Source: CAYZPE01 sp964626625
GTDB taxonomy: Bacteria > Patescibacteriota > Minisyncoccia > Phycocordibacterales > CAYZPE01
DNA length: 19,153 bases
Assembly: GCA_964626625.1 (NCBI GenBank)
Contig: CAZVFV010000012.1
Span: 1-19,153, forward strand
Reading direction: 5' to 3'
The position numbers and the translations under genes were made by a program. Below the pieces are notes generated by a model, which saw only the letters and a program-made list of their open reading frames with translations, ran no database searches and was not told where the DNA came from. Below, in pieces: positions 5,500 to 10,184 of this stretch; the stretch's first letter is position 1; the number at the start of each line of letters is the position of its first letter.

Positions 5500-5515
5500 G
5501 ATGAGAAACCTGATA

Positions 5516-5563
5516 CCTCGTTTATACATTTCTTCCGAATATCTAAGAAATATATAAACGGGG
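5516..5563 (+). other. Long hairpin (19-nt arms, one mismatch)
   Basis: CCTCGTTTATA then ATTTCTT (5516-5534) pairs with 5545-5563 with one C-A mismatch and a 10-nt loop. No T-tract follows. It is followed by CTTTGTGC / GCACAAAG (5589-5618) and GGTGT / ACACC before the SD of the next ORF. Confidence 0.65.
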
Positions 5564-5652
5564 TTTGTCAGGGGACCCGTGAGGAAAGCTTTGTGCGCCT
5601 CTATCAAATAGCACAAAGTGGACGGTGTCCAGAAACACCCAAGGAACCTGTC

Positions 5653-5823
5653 ATGAAAACTGACAAGGAACTTGAGCTGGAGCGACAGGCAACTGTTCTC
5701 CTCCGTGACCAGGGCTACACCTGGTCAGGTCGTCAAAAGGCTGAAGCTCACAAGGCTCAGTCGCAAGACGCCATGAATGGGGCTATTCGTTGCCCCTTCA
5801 GCGGAAAGTCTCGGCGCAAGTAA
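5653..5823 (+). CDS. Small basic hypothetical protein of the element (56 aa)
   Basis: ATG at 5653 with AAGGA seven nt upstream; an in-frame ATG at 5593 lies inside a hairpin arm and lacks an SD, so it is rejected. The sequence is helical and charged at the start (MKTDKELELERQATVLLRDQ), with GYTWSGRQKAEAHKAQ in the middle and a basic end with CPFSGKSRRK. It has a single Cys, no membrane segment and no signal peptide. The layout suggests a small nucleic-acid-binding or regulatory protein, but no family is recognised. It is the first securely open ORF of the element, flanked by long structured RNA on both sides. Confidence 0.6.
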   Translation: MKTDKELELERQATVLLRDQGYTWSGRQKAEAHKAQSQDAMNGAIRCPFSGKSRRK

Positions 5824-5936
5824 GCCGAGGCAAGGGAAAATCCTTCCCGACCCGGAAGCGGGGTAACAGGTCACCATCTTTTGGGGGTGGTAACCCAAAG
5901 GCGTACAGATCTTCTGCGTCATGAAGATCATTCCGG

Positions 5937-5970
5937 GGAAGCACGGACGCTTTTTGTTTCCCCTCTTTAT
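5937..5970 (+). terminator. Terminator-like hairpin before repeat copy 2
   Basis: GGGGAA (5937-5942) pairs with TTCCCC (5958-5963), followed by TCTTTAT. The loop is long (15 nt), so it is a weak candidate alone; the call is supported by the same arrangement at 6454, 6731 and 7451. Confidence 0.4.
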
Positions 5971-5998
5971 GGAGTTCGTCACGCAAGTGGTGAATTCC
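5971..5998 (+). repeat. Dispersed hairpin repeat, copy 2 (short form)
   Basis: GGAGTTCGTCAC (5971-5982) pairs over 12 bp, with G-U pairs, to GTGGTGAATTCC (5987-5998) with a GCAA tetraloop. Same outer stem consensus (GAGTTC ... GAATTC-like) as the long copies but without the second hairpin. Confidence 0.7.
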
Positions 5999-6453
5999 TT
6001 GAGAAAAAGTTTTGTCACCGTTTTTATTTAAAAATGGCGAGCCTGGGAAAGCAGTGTCCTCGAGCGAAATCTCTAAAAACTTCTAGTGTAACGGGTGCCA
6101 CACACTTAAAAACGGCAGATTCATGTCTATGAGCGTGAACTCATAGCGTTGTGTCCTACGCCTACAGCGAAAGGATTAGGCGTACACCCTTAAAGGGTTG
6201 AGTTTGGAGATCTCAACTGAAAAAAATCTCCTCTGTTAAAAAAACCTGGTTCTAGGATCCAGAAATAAAAACCTAGCGAGGACAGCGTTACTGTCCATAG
6301 GATCGGCTCATACGGACGAACACCTGAGCCGAACCGCCAGAGACCTTGTTACGTCTAAAAACTAACATCTGAGCCTTTTAGGTCGGAGCAGATTCCTGCC
6401 GTCGCTTTACAAGAGTGCGATGTAAGTGGAAAAAATCCACGAAACTCTTTTCC

Positions 6454-6491
6454 GGTCTACATTGTTTGAAAAAACAACGTAGACCTTCTTA
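6454..6491 (+). terminator. Terminator-like hairpin before repeat copy 3
   Basis: GGTCTACATTGTT (6454-6466) pairs with AACAACGTAGACC (6473-6485) with one A-C mismatch, followed by TTCTTATT. Repeat copy 3 begins nine nt after the stem. Confidence 0.55.
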
Positions 6492-6493
6492 TT

Positions 6494-6537
6494 GAGCTCA
6501 TGATTTTCATGCGCCATTTGGTGCAGATCGTGAGTTC
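6494..6537 (+). repeat. Dispersed hairpin repeat, copy 3 (long form)
   Basis: GAGCTCATGAT (6494-6504) pairs over 11 bp with ATCGTGAGTTC (6527-6537), enclosing GCGCC-ATTT-GGTGC. It is nearly identical to copy 5. It stands 28 nt before the ATG of the membrane protein. Confidence 0.85.
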
Positions 6538-6565
6538 ATAGGAATCAAAACCGAGAGGATGTTGT

Positions 6566-6742
6566 ATGGAACTAGACATGTATTCGTATGTTATGGGCGC
6601 CACCGGAGTTGCGGGTGCAGTGCTATACTTCCATCTCTTTCTCAAGTTGAGAGGGTGGTGGAAGTGGCGCCGCCAGCAAGATATGAGATGGCACCAAGGG
6701 AGATTCCTGCGTCCCCCGAGTGTACGCAGGAGAGTAACGTAA
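6566..6742 (+). CDS. Small single-pass membrane protein of the element (58 aa)
   Basis: ATG at 6566 with GAGAGGA six nt upstream, TAA at 6740-6742. Residues about 8-28 form one transmembrane segment (YVMGATGVAGAVLYFHLFLKL), followed by a Trp/Arg-rich cytoplasmic-type tail beginning RGWWKWRRQQ and ending RRRVT, about 12 basic residues in all. The positive-inside rule predicts N-out, C-in. The stop lies in the loop of an intrinsic terminator. It sits between two dispersed hairpin repeats. Size, topology and position resemble small phage-type membrane proteins such as holins or superinfection-exclusion factors, but no family signature was seen, so the function is unknown. Confidence 0.65.
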   Translation: MELDMYSYVMGATGVAGAVLYFHLFLKLRGWWKWRRQQDMRWHQGRFLRPPSVRRRVT

Positions 6743-6755
6743 GTTACTCTTTTTT
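6731..6755 (+). terminator. Intrinsic terminator overlapping the membrane-protein stop
   Basis: AGAGTAAC (6731-6738), loop GTAA containing part of the stop, GTTACTCT (6743-6750), then a T-run to 6755. Repeat copy 4 begins four nt later. Confidence 0.75.
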
Positions 6756-6758
6756 ATT

Positions 6759-6785
6759 GAGTTCATCACAGCGTGTGGTGGATTC
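6759..6785 (+). repeat. Dispersed hairpin repeat, copy 4 (short form)
   Basis: GAGTTCATCAC (6759-6769) pairs over 11 bp, several G-U, with GTGGTGGATTC (6775-6785), loop AGCGT. It directly follows the terminator at 6731-6755. Confidence 0.7.
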
Positions 6786-6798
6786 ATAAAAAATATAT

Positions 6799-6850
6799 TT
6801 CTGTAAGTGATGTGGGTGCGAATCTTTTTTCATCCACACCACTTACAGAA
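6799..6850 (+). other. Long hairpin in the leader of the DUF1874 gene
   Basis: Twenty-nt arms (6799-6818 and 6831-6850, beginning TTCTGTAAGTG) with one A-C mismatch and one G-U, and a T-rich 12-nt loop. A second hairpin, GTCATTGAA / TTCAGTGAC, follows at 6852-6871, and CACAG / CTGTG lies just upstream of the purine-rich region before the start. A long structured leader suggests RNA-level control of the next gene. Confidence 0.6.
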
Positions 6851-6971
6851 GTCATTGAATGTTCAGTGACAAGTGGAAACCTTCGTGATCATTTTCAAAT
6901 ACCCTCATAAATCACAGAACTCTGTGAGGAAAAAGGGAAATACGAGAATGACTCGAGGAAAGGATCAGAGT

Positions 6972-7286
6972 ATGAAGTATCTGACTTCCGCCCTCTCACT
7001 CAACATGCTGGGAGAAATTCCAGCCTCTATTGAAGTACGAGAGGTCTCACTCGAGGAAGCGCGCATGCTCGCTACGGATCACAAGTCCGTGGTTGGCCAC
7101 CCTGACACTGCAGGTATTTTTACTGCAATGCTGGGGATGCCCGTGCCGTTCAATCGGGATACTATCACCCTTAAAAAAGGTGATTGTGTCCTGGTTGGAC
7201 AGTACCGGGGTACGCGTCTTCCGGAGGGGGCGAAAACGCTCCCCGAGGGAGCCACTATCCAGTGGTTCGTAGCTGAAGTTCGCTAA
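6972..7286 (+). CDS. DUF1874 (STIV B116-like) protein, probable AcrIII-1-type ring nuclease
   Basis: A 104-residue protein. The start at 6972 is chosen because GAGGAAAGGA precedes it by seven nt and it gives the family N-terminus (MKYLTSALSLNML); in-frame ATGs at 6873 and 6948 would add atypical residues. Recognised motifs: ALSLNML (Ser9), the VVGHPDTAGIFTAMLGMPVPFNR helix (His43), and GTRLPEG near the end (Arg82, Glu85). These correspond to active-site Ser11, His47, Arg85 and Glu88 of the archaeal virus SIRV1 protein AcrIII-1. That dimeric enzyme degrades cyclic tetra-adenylate and so silences type III CRISPR signalling; bacterial and cellular relatives (Crn2) exist. Family membership is strong; cA4 cleavage is inferred. 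It sits in a mobile-looking element after a long structured leader. Confidence 0.85.
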   Translation: MKYLTSALSLNMLGEIPASIEVREVSLEEARMLATDHKSVVGHPDTAGIFTAMLGMPVPFNRDTITLKKGDCVLVGQYRGTRLPEGAKTLPEGATIQWFVAEVR

Positions 7287-7404
7287 TTTTAGCGACTTTT
7301 GCTATTGAGAAGGACTGACTTGGCAGAGTAACCAAGGGAGCCTCTGAGAAGGCTGTTGCCGGATGGATACCGGACAAAGCGGAGTTCCGCAAACCATGCC
7401 TTAT

Positions 7405-7431
7405 GGATGTGCACAAACATCCTATTTTTTT
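7405..7431 (+). terminator. Probable intrinsic terminator of the DUF1874 transcript
   Basis: GGATGT (7405-7410) / ACATCC (7417-7422), loop GCACAA, followed by TA and seven T residues (7425-7431). Confidence 0.6.
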
Positions 7432-7450
7432 GAAAGGAAATTATTTCCGT

Positions 7451-7472
7451 GGGGGATGCAATCCCCCTTCTT
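7451..7472 (+). terminator. Terminator-like hairpin before repeat copy 5
   Basis: GGGGGAT (7451-7457) / ATCCCCC (7461-7467), loop GCA, then TTCTT. Repeat copy 5 begins nine nt after the stem. Confidence 0.6.
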
Positions 7473-7475
7473 ATT

Positions 7476-7519
7476 GAGCTCACGATTTTCATGCGCCATT
7501 TGGTGCAGATCGTGAGTTC
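7476..7519 (+). repeat. Dispersed hairpin repeat, copy 5 (long form)
   Basis: GAGCTCACGAT (7476-7486) pairs with ATCGTGAGTTC (7509-7519), enclosing GCGCC-ATTT-GGTGC. Compared with copy 3, one U-G pair has become C-G, a structure-preserving change. It lies 66 nt before the sigma-like gene. Confidence 0.85.
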
Positions 7520-7545
7520 ATAGGAAAAAAATACCCGATTCGGGA

Positions 7546-7561
7546 CGGCTCAACACCGCCG
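7546..7561 (+). promoter_or_regulatory. Leader hairpin with AACACC loop, sigma-like gene
   Basis: CGGC / GCCG with an 8-nt loop containing CAACACC, then GAAAGGA (7572-7578) and the ATG. The same layout is found before the ORF at 8344 (hairpin 8305-8321), at almost the same distance from the start codon. Confidence 0.45.
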
Positions 7562-7585
7562 AACACCTCTTGAAAGGAAAGTGCT

Positions 7586-8113
7586 ATGACTATTAGAGAA
7601 AAAATCATCCGCACCCTCGGAGGATGCTCGGTCGCCTTCGATAAGGATGTTGTGGATTCACTCGAAAAGCGGGTCCAAAACGCAAGTCTAGGAGAAGGCA
7701 AGCGTTCCAATCCGGAGGGGTTAGCATTCATTGTTGCCAGAAACTGGGCAATCAGTGAAGTCCGCAGGATTGCTTCTGGTGCAAGAAGACAAGCTAAGGA
7801 ATTAATTGCCCAAGACGAGGCGCGAAAAGAAAATGAGCTGTACGAGAGGTGTTTGAAAGAGTTTGATAGGATTTATTTTCAACTTCTTCCAAAACTCCGC
7901 CAAAGCCAACCGCAACAACTCTGTATCGTCCGTTTAATCTGTTTTGATGGCCTCGCCGGTGAGAAGCTTGAAAAAGCACTCCCTGACACCTCGAGAGAAC
8001 AGAGGTACAAATGGAAGGCCCGAGGTTACAAACTTATTCTCACCCACGCCTCAGAAGAACTCAAGGAGTACCTTCTGAGGTTTGTGATGGAGGGCACCGA
8101 ATATAAGAAGTAA
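7586..8113 (+). CDS. Putative sigma-70/ECF-like protein of the element
   Basis: A 175-residue protein, the usual ECF sigma length. ATG at 7586 with GAAAGGA seven nt upstream. Residues about 44-70 (EGLAFIVARNWAISEVRRIASGARR) resemble sigma region 2, where ECF factors have a run like FLYRIARNLAIDxLRR and bind the -10. Residues about 103-155 resemble region 4: LRQSQPQQLCIVRLICFDGLAGEKLEKALPD, then REQRYKWKARGYKLI as the recognition-helix end. Middle residues 75-95 are a charged linker. The match is by pattern only and region 4 is degenerate. If real, it would direct host RNA polymerase to element promoters. Alternative: another helix-turn-helix regulator. The frame ends 27 nt before the third ribozyme. 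Confidence 0.55.
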   Translation: MTIREKIIRTLGGCSVAFDKDVVDSLEKRVQNASLGEGKRSNPEGLAFIVARNWAISEVRRIASGARRQAKELIAQDEARKENELYERCLKEFDRIYFQLLPKLRQSQPQQLCIVRLICFDGLAGEKLEKALPDTSREQRYKWKARGYKLILTHASEELKEYLLRFVMEGTEYKK

Positions 8114-8119
8114 AAGGTT

Positions 8120-8138
8120 AGGGGGACCAAAACCCCCT
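8120..8138 (+). other. G/C hairpin between the sigma-like ORF and hammerhead C
   Basis: AGGGGG / CCCCCT around an ACCAAAA loop, immediately upstream of the ribozyme. It takes the place of the three-hairpin module found before copies A and B. Confidence 0.55.
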
Positions 8139-8191
8139 ATTTGTCTCGGAATGTGTATTCCGACTGATGAGCTCAAAAGAGCGAAACAGAA
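8138..8191 (+). ncRNA. Type III hammerhead ribozyme, copy C
   Basis: GTC with predicted cleavage after C8145; stem I 8146-8151 / 8158-8163 with loop TGTGTA; CTGATGA 8164-8170; stem II GCTC-AAAA-GAGC (8171-8182); GAAA 8183-8186; short stem III. From 8140 to 8191 it is identical over 52 nt to copy B, 2.7 kb away, though the flanks differ. Conservation therefore stops at the ribozyme borders. Confidence 0.88.
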
Positions 8192-8237
8192 ATAATCCGA
8201 GTGGAAATGTTCCCTGCTCAGAAAACAAAACTTCCCC

Positions 8238-8265
8238 GCACTTAATTTTTACAAAAATTAAGTGC
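8238..8265 (+). other. 13-bp near-perfect hairpin
   Basis: GCACTTAATTTTT (8238-8250) pairs exactly with 8253-8265, leaving an AC turn. It is followed by TGGACGAAACAGG rather than a T-tract, so it is not a normal terminator for the plus strand. Confidence 0.65.
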
Positions 8266-8304
8266 TGGACGAAACAGGTTCACTAAACAATCCCCATTCT
8301 GGGG

Positions 8305-8321
8305 CGCCTTAACACCGGGCG
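8305..8321 (+). promoter_or_regulatory. Leader hairpin with AACACC loop, 95-aa ORF
   Basis: CGCC / GGCG around TTAACACCG, then CGAAAGGA (8327-8334) and the ATG at 8344. Counterpart of the 7546-7561 hairpin. Confidence 0.45.
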
Positions 8322-8343
8322 AATTTCGAAAGGAATATGTGTA

Positions 8344-8631
8344 ATGATCACAAAAAGATTGTGGGACGTAATGAACTACATCAAACTCATCGGGGGTCAC
8401 TGGACCCTCAAAATCCCTGAGATTCTCAGGGAAGCTCGGGTAATGATGCCCGGACGTGATGATGATGACATCATCATCACAGTGTCGCTGGTTGCCAAAA
8501 GTTTCGGGCAACCAGAGAGGAAACAGGTTTCCTCTGTTTTTGGAGGAAACCTAAAAAAACTCGAGGAGATGAAAGTTGAGATCTATGAAGACTTTGTCCC
8601 CATCCTCGTCATTGGGGTCGAGGACATTTAA
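8344..8631 (+). CDS. Hypothetical protein, last gene of the element (95 aa)
   Basis: ATG at 8344 with GAAAGGA nine nt upstream; an out-of-frame ATG at 8337 gives only a short peptide. The sequence starts with a helical, aromatic segment (LWDVMNYIKLIGGHWTLKIPEIL), has an acidic patch GRDDDDIII, and ends in a likely beta-strand pair (KVEIYEDFVPILVIGVEDI). No Cys, no signal peptide. The size and helix-then-strand pattern would suit a small winged-helix or phage regulator, but I recognise no family. It shares its leader layout with the sigma-like gene and ends eight nt before the terminator of the element. Confidence 0.6.
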   Translation: MITKRLWDVMNYIKLIGGHWTLKIPEILREARVMMPGRDDDDIIITVSLVAKSFGQPERKQVSSVFGGNLKKLEEMKVEIYEDFVPILVIGVEDI

Positions 8632-8638
8632 CCTTTTT

Positions 8639-8670
8639 ACCCAAGCACACTTTGTGTGCTTGGGTTTTTT
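8639..8670 (+). terminator. Strong intrinsic terminator closing the element
   Basis: ACCCAAGCACAC (8639-8650) pairs with GTGTGCTTGGGT (8654-8665), loop TTT, then a T-run to 8670. It is the strongest terminator in the window and marks the right limit of the G+C-richer region. Confidence 0.9.
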
Positions 8671-8724
8671 ATTTGTAATTTTTATAATAACCCCAAGTAA
8701 AATACTTGAAACACATGTTCCTGT

Positions 8725-8758
8725 TATAATAAAAAGTGTTAATCAAAATTTTTGATTA
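8725..8758 (+). promoter_or_regulatory. -10 box and leader hairpin of the 332-aa membrane protein gene
   Basis: TATAAT at 8725-8730; a TTGAAA lies upstream at 8706-8711 but only 13 nt away. TAATCAAA / TTTGATTA (8740-8758) forms an 8-bp hairpin in the leader, about 20 nt before the ATG, and may be an operator or an mRNA structure. Confidence 0.5.
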
Positions 8759-8779
8759 CAAATTTCAACAAAAATAACA

Positions 8780-9778
8780 ATGCCTCCGAAAAAAGTACCC
8801 TTAAAAGAAAGTTTGCGTGACGATGATATACGAAGATTTACTGAACAACAGACAAAGAAAAAAGTACCTCTAAAAGAAATTCTTCAGAGTGCCACACAAA
8901 CACCTGAGTCTCCTCCGAAAAAAGAGGAGGCTCCTTCGCAATCTGAAACAATCAAACCTTTACGAACATATCAAAATGATGTCGCAGAAGCAGTTCGTCA
9001 AAAAAATGAATCAGTAGTTAGTATTAGTCTTGCGGAAAATAAACGAAAAGAAGATCGTGGAGAAAATGTGTACGAAAGCTCGCCACCTAAAGCAGGTAGT
9101 AAAATTCTTATTGGAATAGTAAGTCTTGTTCTTGTGTGTGGAGGCATCTTTGCAATCCTTGTAACACTTAAAACAGGAGAGGAAAATATAACTCCGATTA
9201 CTGCACCAGAATCTAAAAGTATAATTTCAGCAGACCTTAATACTTCTCTTATTATTTCTGGACAAACAAAAACAGGATTTATTGAAGGTATACGTACACA
9301 AGTACAAGCTCTTGGATTACAAAGTGGATCAATTGGAAATATTGTGGTCACAGAAAATGAAACATCGACTGAGCAAGTATCTTCACAAGATTTCTTCTCT
9401 CTTATTACTCCCACAATTCCAGCAAACCTACTACGGTCACTCAAAGATTTTATGCTCGGTGCCTACGGAAATTCAGAACAAAATAAGGTATTTCTTATAT
9501 TAAAAGTAAATTCATTTGAAGTTGGTTTCCCAGCAATGCTTTCATGGGAAAAAACTCTACAGACAGATTTGAAAGATCTTCTTCAATTAGATATCAGCTC
9601 ATTTGGATTTAAGGATGGCTTTATAAAAAACAAAGATGTTCGAGTTGTTCGAAACACAGAAGGGTCCGTACTTTTTCTCTACTCATTTCTTGACCCTCAA
9701 ACAATTTTTATAGGATCAGATGAAGAAAACTTCACAGCAGTACTTACCAAATTCAACACAGTAAACGTTGTACGATAA
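8780..9778 (+). CDS. Single-pass membrane protein, Parcubacteria-type hypothetical
   Basis: A 332-residue protein. Residues 1-108 are cytoplasmic, charged and low-complexity, with a short internal repeat (KKVPLKESL near 4-12 and KKVPLKEIL near 27-35). A transmembrane helix at about 110-130 (ILIGIVSLVLVCGGIFAILV) is followed by an extracytoplasmic domain of about 200 residues rich in Ser/Thr and Phe, without recognisable catalytic motifs. The N-terminus has no signal peptide, so the predicted topology is N-in, C-out. No SD. Similar long-tailed single-pass proteins are common and uncharacterised in Parcubacteria; envelope or pilus association is only a guess. A -10-driven gene (traR) follows 36 nt downstream. 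Confidence 0.8.
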   Translation: MPPKKVPLKESLRDDDIRRFTEQQTKKKVPLKEILQSATQTPESPPKKEEAPSQSETIKPLRTYQNDVAEAVRQKNESVVSISLAENKRKEDRGENVYESSPPKAGSKILIGIVSLVLVCGGIFAILVTLKTGEENITPITAPESKSIISADLNTSLIISGQTKTGFIEGIRTQVQALGLQSGSIGNIVVTENETSTEQVSSQDFFSLITPTIPANLLRSLKDFMLGAYGNSEQNKVFLILKVNSFEVGFPAMLSWEKTLQTDLKDLLQLDISSFGFKDGFIKNKDVRVVRNTEGSVLFLYSFLDPQTIFIGSDEENFTAVLTKFNTVNVVR

Positions 9779-9780
9779 AG

Positions 9781-9808
9781 TTGTTATAAGTTTATGCTTT
9801 GCTACAAT
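9781..9808 (+). promoter_or_regulatory. Promoter of traR-comM, leaderless
   Basis: -35 TTGTTA (9781-9786), 16-nt spacer, -10 TACAAT (9803-9808), six nt, then ATG at 9815. The predicted transcription start coincides with the ATG, so the mRNA has no leader. This also decides the start at 9815 over the in-frame ATG at 9794. Confidence 0.65.
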
Positions 9809-9814
9809 GAAGTC

Positions 9815-10180
9815 ATGGATACAAAACTTTTCAAAGAAAAACTTTTAGAGGAACAAGAAATTCTACGCAAGGAACTAGAGAGTGTTGGTAGGGTAAATCC
9901 AGATAATCCTGCGGACTGGGAACCACGTCCTACAGATACTTCATTTTTAGCGGCAGATCCAAATGAGGTTGCTGACAATATTGAAGATTTTGAACAAAAC
10001 ACCGCAATCCTCAAGCAATTAGAAATTAGATGGAATGCTGTAAAAAATGCTCTTGAACGAATAGAAAAAGGAAGTTATGGAGTCTGTGAAATTTCTGGAG
10101 AACCAATAGAAACCCGAAGACTTGAAGCAAACCCCGCAGCTCGTACCTGCCTCAAGCATAAAGAAGAAAACTTAGACTAA
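9815..10180 (+). CDS. DksA/TraR-family protein with altered zinc-finger ligands
   Basis: A 121-residue protein with an N-terminal coiled coil (about 1-25 and 60-86; KLLEEQEILRKEL and LKQLEIRWNAVKNALERIEKGSYGVCE) and a C-terminal finger. The finger keeps the exact family spacing, but the usual four Cys read Cys91-x2-Ser94-x17-Cys112-x2-His115, so two ligands are changed. GEPIETRRLEANPAARTC is the classic GEPI-RLEA-P motif. DksA-type proteins insert the coiled coil into the RNA polymerase secondary channel and modulate initiation. The coiled-coil tip lacks an obvious Asp-x-x-Asp-Ala. ComM starts four nt downstream, an operon-like arrangement. Confidence 0.85.
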   Translation: MDTKLFKEKLLEEQEILRKELESVGRVNPDNPADWEPRPTDTSFLAADPNEVADNIEDFEQNTAILKQLEIRWNAVKNALERIEKGSYGVCEISGEPIETRRLEANPAARTCLKHKEENLD

Positions 10181-10184
10181 TATT

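Larger units (their letters stand above)
5824..6493 (+). ncRNA. Second long structured stretch without a convincing gene
   Basis: About 670 nt with no SD-led ORF. Stems seen: TTTGGG / CCCAAA (near 5882-5902), GATCTTC / GAAGATC (5910-5931), the terminator-like hairpin and repeat at 5937-5998, CTATGAG / CTCATAG (6127-6146), CGGCTCA / TGAGCCG (6304-6331), GTGGA / TCCAC (6426-6440), and the hairpin 6454-6485. ORFs here on either strand have no RBS and cut across stems. Probably one or more structured RNAs or long leaders. Confidence 0.45.
7287..7475 (+). other. Structured intergenic segment after the DUF1874 gene
   Basis: No gene. Consecutive hairpins: CTTGG / CCAAG, CCGG / CCGG (near 7360-7375), GCGGA / TCCGC (near 7379-7390), then the two terminator-like hairpins at 7405 and 7451. 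A GAAAGGA (7432-7438) has no following start codon. Confidence 0.5.

Noticed and set aside
5269..5616. 115-codon minus-strand ORF
   Set aside because: Antisense of module B and hammerhead B; the shared peptide with 4727-5050 comes from the RNA repeat, not from protein homology.
5725..6018. Minus-strand and overlapping plus-strand ORFs around 5725-6132
   Set aside because: No SD, low-complexity Pro/Cys/Arg composition, and they cut across several hairpins and the 56-aa gene.
4338..6560. Group I or group II intron, RNase P RNA or tmRNA
   Set aside because: I looked for a GTGCG-type start and domain V, the conserved group I P7 core, the RNase P conserved region and the tmRNA tRNA-like ends; none were found.
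4338..8640. Stop-codon reassignment explaining the few long ORFs
   Set aside because: Reading through TAG or TGA in the SD-led frames did not extend them into protein-like sequence, and the intact ORFs end with all three stops.
4338..8640. CRISPR array
   Set aside because: The repeats are few, of unequal length and spacing, and lie in gene leaders or ribozymes; no regular repeat-spacer pattern.
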